64,000 nucleotides of DNA from Triplophysa rosa (Eukaryota > Chordata > Actinopteri > Cypriniformes > Nemacheilidae): positions 21,361,796 through 21,425,795 of the forward strand of contig NC_079907.1 in NCBI RefSeq assembly GCF_024868665.1. Direction: 5' to 3'. Under the pieces are notes generated by a model that saw only the letters and a list, made by a program, of their open reading frames with translations, was not told where the DNA came from and ran no database searches. Shown in pieces: positions 10,453 to 22,554 of this stretch. Numbering within the stretch: position 1 is the stretch's first letter; the number at the start of each line of letters is the position of its first letter. Position numbers and translations under genes: made by a program.

Positions 10453-11960
10453 TTTTAGGATTGTCACGGCTGCAGAGTGGTGCGTCTTTAACTTTTACTT
10501 TCCTTCCAAAGCAGATTAACGATGGTTCAGCATTTCCATTTAGTTTTAAACCCTAATACTGCCAATATGAACAACTTATTTTAAGCCGTAGTTCTCAATT
10601 TGTGCCAGCAAATTGATGCAGACGTGGCGGCTGAGTGGGATGTTGCATGGACAATGGATGTGTTTGACTGCATGCTGAGCTGCGCACCCTCCCACGTGGA
10701 TCGGCGGATCTCCCACGAGCACTATGCAAATGCATATAGAGAAATCAACTACAGCTCTTTACTAAAAGTGACGCCTGTTAAGAAAACAAAGCATATTTTT
10801 TGTGCAATTACTACCTGTCAGTATTTTTACACAGATATTGGTATATCTGTTAGTAAAATCTGTCAATTTTAGCAATCCTTGATGCATTTTATGCCAGTGG
10901 TGACCGCTCAAAAATGAAGAAAGGGCATTTTTTGTGTTCTTTTTTCAAAATTTGCATGCCTGTAACTCCAGAAACGTTAGAGATACATTAATGGCCTTTT
11001 AGATTCTTGTACTTGACCAACCTTTCTTTTGGGAACTACATTTTTAAGGCCCTATATGGTTCAGTCTGAGAGATAAAGGGATCTAACTGTGGCATCATGA
11101 GAACTTTTCAAATGTACACATTTTTAGTCATCAAGAACCAAATGTGGGTCATTTTTCAAAAATCTGGTACTAGATGCTACATTGAGCCGGGGACCTCTGG
11201 TTGAGATGACACGGAATGACCCTGGATTATACCTTAATATTTACTATGGTACAGTTCAATAACACTGTAGCATCTAGGAATTTTACTACAGCTTACTATA
11301 ATAAGTAATCAAGTATACTGACTGGATATTGGACTGGCACTTTATTACTGTTAATACACACCATTTTATGCTTTGATAGTTAAATGTTTTGTTGAACTAA
11401 GCAGTGATGATATGTTTACATCACATGTCAAATCGCTTGTTGCGCCCCCTCCAAAAAATTGTGCACCAGCTGCCACTGGCCATTCACCCTATTTTAAACA
11501 ACTGTAAATTCGATCTAACTAGTTTCCATACCCTTACGGTAAAACTATGCTAATTCCACGTGGCATGGGTGAAATGAAGTTACACATTTAATCCATTTTC
11601 TACTACTTAATTACCTGAAAAAAAATCAGCCTTTATTTGTAATCATTTATTGCACTGAAAACTGAAATAATTCAGTGCAGTATTGCAGGTTGTTAGAAGG
11701 TGTTCCTGGCTAGAAGGTGTGTCCTAGAAACATTTATAAACAAACCCTGCAGAAACTGACAGGAGATGGATGATGTGAGGTAGTCGCTCCTGAAAGTCGC
11801 TCATCATTTGCATAAAGTTGAGCAAATCTCAACTTTGTCGAGTCGCTAGACATGCCCACTTCCTGTTGCCAACAGTCACTGTCGCTGGTGGTCTGAAAGG
11901 GGCGTAAGTAACCAAACCACTCCTGATAGTGCTGGTCCATCCGCAAGACAACCCCTTTAC
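10453..11960. other. intron sequence, no gene seen
   Basis: No recognisable coding or transposon ends. The 90-codon frame at 10600-10872 and short antisense frames have no domain. Confidence 0.45.
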
Positions 11961-11964
11961 TCTG

Positions 11965-13175
11965 GCAGCCAGTGGGAAAATGAATGAGGAAAGTGTGCAT
12001 GAGTGCCACCTAGCTGTGACCAAGTTTGTAGTGAAAAGCCTACACCCATTCTCAACAGTGGAGTCCTAGAGCTTTAGGTAACCATAACAGTGTGTCATAT
12101 ACTGAGAAAAGACAATGATTCTAAACAAATCACACAAATATATATATTTTTTGCTGTAGGGAGATGTGCGAGGTACACAACCCCAAATATACCCCACCCT
12201 CCAGGGGTTTATCTCATTGACACATTCATTCTTACCTGGTATATGGGATACAAAAAGCCAGATCATCAGATCACCATACATCAGATGGGTGGACCAGCCT
12301 CTGTCAGGACCACTCTTTAACCGTGACGGTGCACTACACACGCCAAGGCAGATTGAAACAAAAGTTCCATTGATAAATGGACAGCCAGGATAAGAACAGT
12401 GTTGACTGAAAAGCAGCAGCTCCTTGGTAAGAAGCCATTTCAACCTATTAAATTATTAGTTTGCAATTACTACATTTAACAATTTAATTCAATATGTTTT
12501 TGTTGTTGTTTCAGGACTCCCACAACATTCACTCATCCTTGATGTGAAAACCAGATGGAATTTATATCTAATGGTAGAGAGATTCTTGGAGCAGTATCCA
12601 GCAATCCAAGCAGCAGCCTTGGACCCACGGCTGCGAAAAGTGATGACAAAAGTCAACCTGGAGCGGAATTTATCCTTATGAAAATCCTTTATACATCGAC
12701 ACTGTGTGTGTCATGTGAAAGTAATCCCATCAGCGGACAGATAATTCCTATCCTCCATGAACTAGAAGAGCATTTTACAGTGAAGGATGAAGATACCATG
12801 TTTGTGTCAGCCATCAAAGAGAAGGTGTGGGAGAGCCTCTCTGAGCGCTACCGGGATGAGAACATTCAAGCCTTTCTGCATGAGACCACAATAATGGTCC
12901 CCAGATTTAAAGGGAGGCCAGTGAGTAACTTCACCTGGATAGGCTGAGGGAAGGCAGTTGTTGAGGCCAATGAAATGCTTAGGAAGAGCTGTTCTCAGAG
13001 GAGGAGGAGAGGGAGGTGCAAGATAAGCCAGGAGAGGCCCAGGCTTCTGCCAGAGAAGGCCGACATGTTAATATTTCTGCAGAAGACCTGTGTTGCTGTT
13101 TCTAGTAGTCATTTGTTAAAAACATTGCTCTTTCTTTTTGTTAATAATGTTTCTTTTATTTATTATGCATAAAGA
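11965..13175 (+). pseudogene. hAT transposase remnant (ZBED-type)
   Basis: Broken plus-strand homology to hAT transposases of the ZBED family. Near 12020-12065 it reads VTKFVVKSLHPFSTVES; near 12540-12640 it reads DVKTRWN, MVERFLEQYPAIQAAALDP; near 12690-12920 it reads ILYTSTLCVS, GQIIPILHELEEHF, VKDEDTMFV, IKEKVWESLSERYRDENIQAF and PRFKG. An acidic tail follows at 12975-13070. Non-homologous sequence at about 12075-12340, stops and frameshifts interrupt it. A sequence ending CCCAACCCTA at about 13475 could be the element's right end; I did not find the left end. Confidence 0.7.
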
Positions 13176-13588
13176 AGTCATAATTATGTTAATGCAGATC
13201 AAGCAATGTTAATTCTGTTCTTTGATGTATATATTTTTTCGAGAAATATACATAAAATTATTATTAAAAATATTTCTGTTTCTGTTGTTGTATATTGTTT
13301 ATTTTTGTTTATTTTATTTATCTAGGATTAAGAAATGTTAATTATGTTAATTCAAATAAAGCAGTGTTGATTTTGGTCCCAGTTTGTTTCTTTCAAAAAG
13401 TACCAATAAGAATACCATTAAAGTAAAGGATCGATAAGAGTAGTAATAACGTTAAAATCTTAACGATACCCAACCCTATACACATCCACTTTTTATTCAA
13501 GTGAACCTTGAGTGTTTTTCACATAATCTTCGGATGTGCAAGATATGCTCATGTCAGAAGAAACATCTGTGAGTCTACTCGCTTGACT

Positions 13589-14188
13589 GTTTAAAGGAGT
13601 CATGTGACACGGCTAAAACGAATATTATTGTTTGTTTTAGATGTAATGCAATGTGTATACACCATTTAAACTTTAAAAAACATTGTTTTTTCCACATACC
13701 GTGCATGTTTGTATCTGCTCTTTGCCCCGCCTCTCTGAAACGCTCTGATTTTTTACAAAGCTCATCGCTCTGAAAAGCGAGGTGTGCTATGATTGGCCAG
13801 TTCACCAGTGCGTAGTGATTGGTCGAATACTGCAAGCATTTCACGGAAATGTAACGCCTCTTACCATATTTGGAACATGAGGTTCCAAAGCAATTGTACT
13901 GACAAGGCGATACAATGAGATTTACAATTACGCCCAACTTAACTACGTGTAGATTTGGGCGGTCTTAGTCAGTCAAATCATGTTACGAAGTTACGTAGAT
14001 TCGCCGGGGTGTGGTTACACGAGGCGTTTCAGGCAAGTCTGGTTGAGCATTCGCTTTTAGATAGAATGCATCTTTTGTTCCCACACTTTCATTTCTGCAA
14101 TTTTACATGTCTAATACATGCATGGGCAACTTATAACACACCAAAAACACAGAAAAACACGTACTTCTGCCATATGACCCCTTTAAAC
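13589..14188. mobile_element. inverted-repeat interspersed element, about 600 bp
   Basis: Left end GTTTAAAGGAGTCATGTGAC and right end CCATATGACCCCTTTAAAC form an imperfect inverted repeat of about 19 bp. There is no open frame with a known domain. I recall this ending in many cyprinid genomic repeats but cannot name the family. A target duplication is not clear. Confidence 0.65.
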
Positions 14189-14189
14189 G

Positions 14190-15180
14190 GGCACGACTTT
14201 AAAATGCATGAAAATTTGAAACTTTCGTTATGACGAAAACTACACAGTCTGCTAAAGAGATATTTGTTGTTAAATAGTGGATGTGAATGTGTTGCGCTGC
14301 ATTTACAGGCACTCTAGCATGATTAACAATGGAAAATCCAAAATTGTAGGTTGCAAACGTGGAGTAGTTGGAAAATAAAATGTCTCTCAGAAAAGCGCAA
14401 AGGTTGCATATGCTACCAAACTTCATCTCTACATACATTAGGGATGGGCGATATAGCCTTAAAACTACATTGCGATATGTTCTTCGATTTATTGCGGGTT
14501 CAAAAAGAAATGATATAATCTGCGCTGTCAAACGCTCATAAATGTATTAAAAAAACATACAAACTCGCATATTTGTATTGATTGTAAACGGGCAGCAGTA
14601 GGATGCGCACTGTCGCTGTGAAAGCACAATGGGTGCATTGAAACAAGAAAGAAATGACATTAAAATCTAACGAATGTTTAAATAAAGACTTTTAACTAAA
14701 CTAAATGTTGCTGTGTTTTTCATATATTATAACTATCGAGGGTTTCATCATAACAACATAAACAAACGTTACTGCGCATGCGCACTTTTGTCACCCCAAC
14801 TTAACTTTCAAAACACTCGTGGAAGTTTGATATCAGATGCCGCAGAATGAAGTCGAACATGCCGTTTCTGAACTGTCTCTCCCACACACATATTAATCAA
14901 AAGCAACTGACATGATGACAAAAAGTCTGATGTTAATTATTGTAATTGATCCCAGGCCTGCTTAATGACATAGATCTATTAAAACATTTAAATGCAGATT
15001 GTACTGACATTAATAGATTTGTGAACTGACATTAATAGATTTGTGAACTTGAAAACAGGATGATCGTTTTCCTAAGAAGTTTTGCCCATAATCTTTACAA
15101 TGCCATGCAGAGAGTTATGTACTGTACCTGTTAATGTCTGTTTTTGCAACTCCATGCTAAGAGAAATTGTTTTCCATTCC
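14190..15180. other. intron sequence with a hAT-like end near 14440
   Basis: At about 14440, 'ttagggatgggcgatatagcc' followed by GCGATATG motifs resembles the left end of a fish hAT miniature element; no right end is found. The rest is AT-rich, with 'actgacattaatagatttgtgaact' repeated in tandem at about 15003-15050. Confidence 0.4.
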
Positions 15181-15185
15181 TTTAG

Positions 15186-16773
15186 GTTTTTGCTGGTGCA
15201 GTTAAAAGACTTTTGTGGAGAGTTTCTCAAGAGGAAACTTAGCCTTGGTAACTGTGTGGCCGTCCATAGCTTGGCACACATGTATACTTTGGATCAGCTG
15301 GCCTTGCGTGCTGCTGATATGATACGCCGCAACTTCCACAAAGTAATCCAAGATGAGGAGTTTTACACTTTACCATTCCATCTGGTCAGGGACTGGCTCT
15401 CTGATGCTGAAATTACAGTGGACTCTGAAGAGGTTCTGTTTGATGCTGTCATCAAGTGGGTTCAGAAGAACTCAGAAGAGCGTGAGGAGTATTTTGAGGA
15501 GCTCTTTCGTCTTCTCCGCTTACCACAGATAAAGCCAACCTATCTAACAAGAGTTGTAAAAAACGAGCCGTTGGTGGTGCAAAATGCAGCCTGTCTCCAG
15601 CTTGTTTCAGAGGCTGTGGAAGGTCATGCAATTCGCTTTGAGAACCTTAAATCTGCTGATACGGAGTTCTGGGCTTCATACATGGCCACCTTCCAACCAA
15701 GGTTTGGCCAGAACATGGATGTTATAATGGTGGTTGGTGGTGTGTCTGAGGGAGGTGACTACCTGAGTGAGTGCGTAGGGTATTTTGTGTATGAGGATCG
15801 GTGGATTAATTTACCACACATTCACAACCACCTAGATGGTCATGCTATTGCTACCACTGATACACATGTATATGTGGCAGGGTCCATGGAACCAGGATTT
15901 GCAAAGACCATGGAACGCTACAATCCAAATCGCAACACCTGGGAACAGGTGAGCAACCTCACCACACGTAAGCATTCCTTTGGCCTCACCTGCATCAAAA
16001 ATATTCTATATAGCATTGGCGGTCATGGCAACTTCAGCCCTGGCTTCAAAGATGTGAGTGTTTATGAGCCCGACCAGGATAAGTGGCACAACCTTGAGTC
16101 GGCCCCCAAGATTTTGAGAGATGTCAAGGCCATAAGTGTTGAAGATCGATATGTTTATGTTACAGCACGAACACCTGTAGATACTGACAGCGATGATGGG
16201 TTGAAAACAGTTACTACTCGTTACGACACTGTCAGTCGGCAATGGCAAGAGGTTGACTCTCTTCCACTAATTGATAACTACTGCTTGTTTCAAATGGCTG
16301 TAGCATCCACCAACTTTTACCACACTGCTTCCTGCTGTCCCAAGAGCTACACCAACATACGTGACGAGGTTGCACGGCAGAAGATTAGCGCAAGGATCTC
16401 AGATGATATTCTTGAGAGTCTTCCCCCAGAGGTTACCAGTGTCGAGGGTGCTGCTATCTGTTTTCTTGGCGATGATGTGTTTGTGATTGGTGGCTGGAGG
16501 AACAGTGATGATGTGGACAAACAGTATCGCAAAGAGGCATATCGTTATTGTGCTGAGCGCAAGCGCTGGATGCTTCTGCCACCCATGCCCCAGCCGCGCT
16601 GTCGTGCAACAGCATGCCATGTGCGCATCCCCTACCGCTTTCTTTATGGCTGCCAGCGCTACCCAATGCCTCAGAACTTGGCACGGCAGCGGGACCGCAT
16701 GCAACAAATGCAGCAGTTACATCGACGCACATTAACTCTACGGAGACAGCTGCAATCACAAATTGAATGCTGA
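15186..16773 (+). CDS. klhl11: Kelch-like protein 11, coding exon 2 (BACK and Kelch repeats)
   Basis: Second and last coding exon, residues 148-676. It starts right after TTTAG; the first G completes Arg148 and the frame continues [16 protein letters not shown]. The end of BTB and the BACK domain occupy about 150-270 ([45 protein letters not shown]). The Kelch propeller runs from about residue 324 to 640, with blades marked by [47 protein letters not shown] and [20 protein letters not shown]. The C terminus MRQLQ-like basic tail ending SQIEC is the same as recalled for mammalian KLHL11. The two-coding-exon structure also agrees. There are no internal stops or frameshifts, so the gene appears intact. 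The open frame extends upstream to 15082 only because intron sequence happens to be open. Confidence 0.97.
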
Positions 16774-17175
16774 ATATCATTAAAGCCCCACTAGGGAGGA
16801 GCAATAGACAAACTGCTGCTGAAATTCAGAGAACATTGTGTCAAAAGCATTCCCTTGATCCTGTTCTTGTTTCATTTGAGTGTTTTGTTTCATTTGTCTG
16901 TTGGGAAACAGACAAAGATGTATAAAATTGTTAAAGATGGTAAAGAGAATATTTTAATGTTTGTTTAATGGAATCGTATAATTAGAGGAAATCTTACATT
17001 TTACATTTACACTTAAAATGTTGTTTTATGACCTTGCATGAATTTGCCTTGACAATAATATGCTGCAGCTGCTGAACAGCAGTAATTTAGTCATCATTCA
17101 GTTTGATAACTGTTGTGTTGGCTGATTTTGTGTTGTATTTTATTATTTTTTGTTAGAGTGGCGGGCAATCACCAT

Positions 17176-17384
17176 TTAAGGGATAGTTCACCCCAAAATG
17201 AATTGACTCTTATCGATCATAATTTACTAGCCCTCAAGTTGTTCCAAACTTGGTGCCCCAGAACTGTTTGGTTTCCCACATTCTTCCAAATATCACCTTT
17301 AGTGTTTAACAGAACAAGAAAAGAAAGTTGAGGGCGAGTATCTGATGACCAGAATTTTCATTTTCGGGTGAACTATACCTTTAA
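17176..17384. mobile_element. short inverted-repeat element, Angel-like
   Basis: Left end TTTAAGGGATAGTTCACCC and right end GGGTGAACTATACCTTTAA are inverted copies about 200 bp apart. Internal phrases such as 'ttgttccaaact' and 'gatgaccagaattttcattttcgggtgaac' match a very abundant palindromic cyprinid miniature element that I believe is called Angel. Partial copies lie at about 49380-49485 and 59417-59440. Confidence 0.75.
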
Positions 17385-17828
17385 ACAAAGCAACAAATTA
17401 GCACTTGTAAATCAGCACAGTTAAACCTCTTGCTTATTTTCTTAACCTTTCCTTTAAGTTATTGGACTCAAATTGTGCTCCATTAATTTTTATTATTAAA
17501 TATTATTATTATTTATTTATTGTACCAGGAATGCAATATGGTTGTAGTCATTTGTATTTCTTTGTGTCATTTCTCATAAATACATGCACCTAATCTAGAT
17601 CTTACTGTTCTAATTTTCTTTTCTATTGTCTTCTTTGAAAGCTCATGGAATTACTAAGTCGTGTCATACATAATTACCAATTCAAATTATAAAGGAATAG
17701 TTCTCCTTTTAAAGTTGTAATGATATACTCACCCTTAGGCCATCCGTTTTGTTTACCTCTTTGTTACATTAAAATCCTGCCATATTTGATTTGAGTGGCA
17801 ATGATTTATTTAGTTTTTCCAAATACAT

Positions 17829-18047
17829 TTAGCCCCGGTTTCACAGACAAGGCTTAAGACTAGTCCCAGACTAAAATGAGTTTTGAGCTGTCTTAACTGA
17901 AAATAACTTGCCCTGTCATATCTTAAAATATGGCAGTGCCATTGTTTTGTCTCAAGATGCACACCAAATTTTTTTTTATAAAAGCGACTTAAATAGCCTA
18001 AATTAAACTGGATTAGGCTAAGCCTTGTCTATGAAACCGGGCCTTAA
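17829..18047. mobile_element. palindromic miniature element, about 219 bp
   Basis: The left arm 'agccccggtttcacagacaaggctta' and the right arm 'taagccttgtctatgaaaccgggcc' are inverted repeats of about 27 bp. Further complementary segments (GACTAGTC; TTAGTCTGG-like) lie inside. It is a MITE common in cyprinids. The immediate flank is TTA/TAA-like, which suggests a short target duplication. Confidence 0.75.
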
Positions 18048-20640
18048 AATCTTAAATGTTATCTTAGACACCTCTGTTGTTTTCATGAGATATTTATAAT
18101 CCACTATAGTCATTTGAATTGCTTTTATGATTGTATGTGTTTTTCGGACATTGAAAAAGCAATGTATTTGCTGTTACAAAGATACTTTGGACATTCTATA
18201 TTCATAAACTAAGTATAATGTCTTTCTGTACATTTTATGTGTGTCTTTAACTTGATGTAAAACAGGGCTCGACAATAATGTCCTGGGGCAAGCATGTGAG
18301 ACAGAACTGAAGTGACAAAATTGTCACTTGCGTAATCGGGCCAGTGCTGTATCATAATGAACGTTTAGAATATGCACGTTTTTAAGCCTTGCGAGATACT
18401 GCAAGGCGACGCAAAAGAGAACTCTGTTCTCCCGGGCTGTTTGCGAGTCGCACCTCAGAATATTGAATTAAGTTCGCTTTTGCGTCACCTTGCTCTTGAA
18501 CAGACATATCCACACAAAATGATGTCGGAATGCCCATACTAGCAAGTATCCTTGTAAAAGTAGTCCATTATGTTACCCTAAGTAAACATAAACAGTTGGG
18601 AAACAAAACAAATGTGTAACGATATAAAGTCTTAAAGGGACAGAAGCATTATGAACATGTTTTTAATGTTTCTGAAACAACAAAGGATGAAGACGAAAAC
18701 ACTCACTGGCCATGCCTGATTAACTTTTATAACTTTAATAAGGTTTAATATCAATTTAATTTATACAGTGAAGACTAGTATGAAATGTTATTTTACTGTA
18801 CATTTGATTACTTTCTTAAGTTTTTGTACCTGATAACTACCTGCTAGACCAACCTGAAACACATTATTTAATTTGTATGTTTGCTTTATTACATATATCT
18901 GTGCAATTGTTTGTAATGAGATTGTTTGTTCTTATTTTATTACTGACTGATTAGTTGTCTTTGACAATAGTTGACATTTCTATGAGTCGGGTTACTAGCT
19001 TTATGGTATCTTAACCTTATTTATTAAGATTGCATAGGTAAAAATACATAAACGAATAACTAGACAATATTATTTATTTACGGCTTTATTTGTGGTGGGG
19101 CCAGTGAAAATTTGAACCATTCCATAGCCGTGTAAAAACAAGTGAACTGCAAATGTACATTCCTCAATTTGATTAAAATATTGCACACATTTGACAGTAA
19201 CTTAGCTCCACTCTGCAGAAAGCAAATTTCTATATTGAAATGTCTTTCATTTCTTTCTACTTTATCAGTCATTTCTTTCCAGTCATGCTAATATTCTAAA
19301 ATCCTAATAGTCTTGTTATACATTTTTTGTGCCATAAGTAATAATTAATTTGATTTCCTTGAAAGATGCTTATTACACTTTATAATGCAGTAGAAATTAA
19401 ACCAATCATTGCTGCTCAAGACCAGCTTAACATTTTTACGTTTACTTGATGAACACTGAGCCATTATTGCATTATTCCATACCAAAGTATTTCACAGTAT
19501 TCTTGAATAAAAATCCAGATAGAAATGGCTTTGGATAATGTATATTTTGACCTTTTCATAGTTGTATCATACACAACAAACAAGAGTATTTAGGCTCTGA
19601 TTTTCTTTTTCTGCTTTTGTCATTGTCTTTCAAGAGAAAATGTAGTAGAGCTATTTTCTTTTGCATGTGTTCTAAAGTATTGTGGCTCTTGAATGAAAAT
19701 TAATAAAAGAATACCTTGATCAACAAATCCAGTTCTTGCATATATTTTTACAAAGTGACAAACAGTAGAATGTTTGGTAGGTTGTCCAAAGTAATAATCT
19801 TTATTTTATTTTAATCCTTGCATGGTGTTCAGGGCCTAATTTAGGTTTATTTTAAAATTAGCTAATGAGTCTTATCTTAAAATGATTCAGGACCAATCTG
19901 AGAGCAAATTTGAGCAAGGAAAAGACAAAAACTTGCATCTTAGTGAGGAGGTGGGGCTGAGCCCGTATGACACAGTCTTTTAAAGACTGTGATTGGTTGG
20001 TTGGCCAAGAAGGAAAAAAGACCGCTTTTAAGTATCAATTGGTCATTAGTTTGAAATTGCACACCTATTTTTTCCTGTTTTACCGTACTCACGCACACAC
20101 ACACGCACTATATACTGTATGTATATGTATATATTCTTTATTTATTATTTTATTTACCATGCTGTTAATGTCAACGTATTTGATAGAAAATTAACAGTCA
20201 ATAAGTTTCTGTAAGTGCTGTAATTGTTTGTGTGATCACCATAGAAGGTTGTGACAGAACCAAATCATCTCTGCTGCATTTCTCCAGTTGCTAAATATGT
20301 TAATATAGTGATTTCTTCCATTTTTGGCGCTATGGCATTTCTGCGCTGTCTTGGAGATGTTAGCGTGTCTCTAATAGGATCGGGTACAAACATGAACCCT
20401 GCACAATCTAATGTGTTGTCTTATTAACTCACTGTCATTCAATTCAATGTAATTTTATTTTATAGCGCTTGTACAATTTGCATTGCATCAAAGCAGCTGT
20501 ACAAGAAAACCAAACAAAGATAAACAAAAGTTAAACACACAAAAAAAAGGATAAACCTTAAAAGAAATATGGAAATTGTCATGCAATGCAACACATTTCT
20601 TCTCACTTTTTCATGTTTTGTCCTTTTTCTCAGCTGCCAA
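18048..20640. other. no gene seen
   Basis: AT-rich. A 'gggctcgacaataatgtcc' segment near 18266 matches the interior of the hAT element at 5477. At about 20445-20515 'ttttatagcgcttgtacaatttgcattgcatcaaagcagctgtac' resembles an interspersed fish repeat. A short CA/TATG tract lies at 20092-20135. Confidence 0.45.
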
Positions 20641-21002
20641 AGAAACTCATCGGATGAAAATCCAAATTTTCTGTGTTTAAGTGCTATAATCGGGTCTTTT
20701 TTTCATAAAAACGTGAAAAACAAGATCCCAGTAAGTTTGTTTTGATGAGCCTTTCCCTGCAAGCATCTGAGAAATCGAGCTGTTCAGATTTCGCTCCTGT
20801 TGTGACGTAAAAACAGGATCTTCTTATAATATGACCGCCCCTTAATCTACACAATTCCACCCACGGCGCTGCCAGCATTGTTGTTTTCACAAGCGACAGC
20901 GGTGTATGGTTTATCTTAAAACGCCATGGCTAAAGTTCGTGGACAACATGCAATGTAGAGTCCTAACCTCGGAAGAGACAGGAGTGGATTTATTTTATTT
21001 TT

Positions 21003-21105
21003 AGTGGAAATCCCTCAGAAACCATAATTAAAAATCTGCTTGTTTGCACGAATCACTTCAAGCCGGAGTGCTTTATCAACCTGGGACAGTACAAGCAGGA
21101 TTAGC
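21003..21105 (+). pseudogene. possible THAP-type zinc-finger fragment
   Basis: The plus frame reads LLVCTNHFKPECFINLGQYK and then stops. The C-x2-H-F...ECF pattern resembles the second half of a C2CH THAP domain, a DNA-binding fold found in P-element-type transposases and host proteins. The upstream Cys pair and the rest of the gene were not found. The call rests on about 30 residues. Confidence 0.35.
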
Positions 21106-21443
21106 TTCAAAGTTGTTCCATTTCAAGAGAGTTCCCTCTTGAGGGATCGAGACCAACTGAACGAGACAAAGCTGCCGATGTAAGTAATATTTATCAACAG
21201 TCTGAATTGACATACATGTACCGTATATATAGGAGTATAACGTTAGCATATGACAGCGAAGGGAGCTAAGTCAGTCACAGGCTAATCAGAACATCCAAAG
21301 CCAGTGTTAAACTTACTCTATATCTATATGTTATTTGGAAAATGGGCACTTGGAGTTTAGCTGTATATATGTTAATACATTATGTGCGTTAATATGTTCA
21401 GCTGCGGCAAGCTGTTTGTTTTGCTAATGAACAGGGGCGAACA

Positions 21444-21729
21444 CTGCGGTATGTTTCGTTTTAAACGTCTCAAATCATTCGTCCTTAGGCTGAAAAATCT
21501 GTCACAGTATACTAGTTATGCTCTCAAATTGTGTGTGTAATGTTATAACATGTCAACGACAAGCGCTAAAATCCACATAATTCCGCTGAGATCTGCTGGT
21601 GCGCATTCCGTGGATTTTAGGCGAGCATACACGCACAACGTGAGCGCATTAGGATGCGCTGTTTGCTGTGACAGATTTTTTAGTCTCCGGACGAATAATT
21701 TGAGACGTTTAAAACTAAACTAACCGCAG
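21444..21729. mobile_element. foldback miniature element, 64-bp arms
   Basis: Arms at 21444-21507 and 21666-21729, both 64 bp, are inverted copies with few mismatches. They begin CTGCGG and contain GTTTTAAACGTCTCAAAT and AAAATCTGTCACAG. A 158-bp interior contains a further imperfect palindrome (AAAATCCAC ... GTGGATTTT). There is no coding capacity. Confidence 0.85.
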
Positions 21730-22427
21730 AAGAGTTCAGGAAACATAATTTAGCTAAACCATTGCCATGGCAGAACTGCACATGTGTTGTGTTGACACGC
21801 TGGACGGAAGGGGGGTGGGGTTCGCTGTAACTCATTATCATTTAAAGAGACATGCACCAAAACGTTGCTGTGAGTATAGCTGTTTTTGACGAGGCAAGAA
21901 GTGTTTTGTTTACACAGCCATTGAGTGTTTTTAAGCCAAATATGTTCCAGACATCTCATGAAGACCCTAATAAATCATACCAACTTGTTGAAAGTGCTCA
22001 TCCGATGAGTCCTTTAAGTCTCTTAAAAGTCCTCCTCGCTACTCCTAAAATTTTGGACCTAAAGAGCTCTTTTAAGGGTTAAGATGCTTTATGAATTACT
22101 TTTTTCTTTGCTAGGATCTTTCCTGTAATTTGAAGGGGAAACCTGTAATTTGTATTTCCTGTAATTTGCGTTAAGATTTTTCATGAATACGGTCCCAGGT
22201 TTGTGGGACCAGTTTTCAATGTCTGTTAAAAGAAAGACATGCAATTTGTTTTTCAGCATGTGATTGATTGACCTTGCCTCATTTTATGTAAGGGACATTA
22301 CACCTTTTTTAAATGCTGCACACACTCCACTTCACATTTACTTTATATTATGAATGTCGTATTTGGGTAAAAAGTTAGGAAATTAAGGTGTTATGGAAAC
22401 TCTTTCCTCCTGTCTTGGACTGCTGTG

Positions 22428-22554
22428 AGTGAGTGTGTGTGTGTGCGTGCATGTGTGTGTGTGTGTGTGTGCGTGTGTGTGCGTGTGCGTGTGTGTGTGT
22501 GTGTGCGTGTGTGTGTGCGTGCGTGCGTGCGTGCATGTGTGCGTGTGTGTGTGT
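22428..22554. repeat. (TG)n microsatellite
   Basis: About 125 bp of TG dinucleotides interrupted by TGCG and TGCA. The overlapping His-Thr and Cys-Val open frames on both strands are artefacts of the repeat. Confidence 0.97.

Larger units (their letters stand above)
1543..15185 (+). other. klhl11: klhl11 intron (13.6 kb)
   Basis: The intron begins GTGAGA at 1543 and ends with a pyrimidine-rich tract and TTTAG at 15181-15185. It holds most of the hAT and Tc1 elements listed separately and no host exon I can recognise. Between 1543 and 2211 there is no gene. Confidence 0.85.
16774..19730 (+). other. klhl11: probable klhl11 3' UTR and downstream sequence
   Basis: No gene. AATAAA hexamers at about 19505 and 19702 are candidate polyadenylation signals, but neither can be assigned from sequence alone. 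If either is used, the 3' UTR includes the two miniature elements at 17176-17383 and 17829-18047. Confidence 0.35.
20640..22085. repeat. composite interspersed repeat with THAP-like fragment
   Basis: The left part (about 20670-20900) resembles a repeated cyprinid sequence ('gtgctataatcgggtc', 'tgaccgccccttaatctac'), and the continuation resumes after the palindromic insert at 21444-21729. Exact borders are not clear. Confidence 0.45.

Noticed and set aside
15082..15185. Open frame extending upstream of klhl11 exon 2
   Set aside because: It is intron sequence that happens to be open; a clear acceptor precedes 15186 and restores the frame with exon 1.
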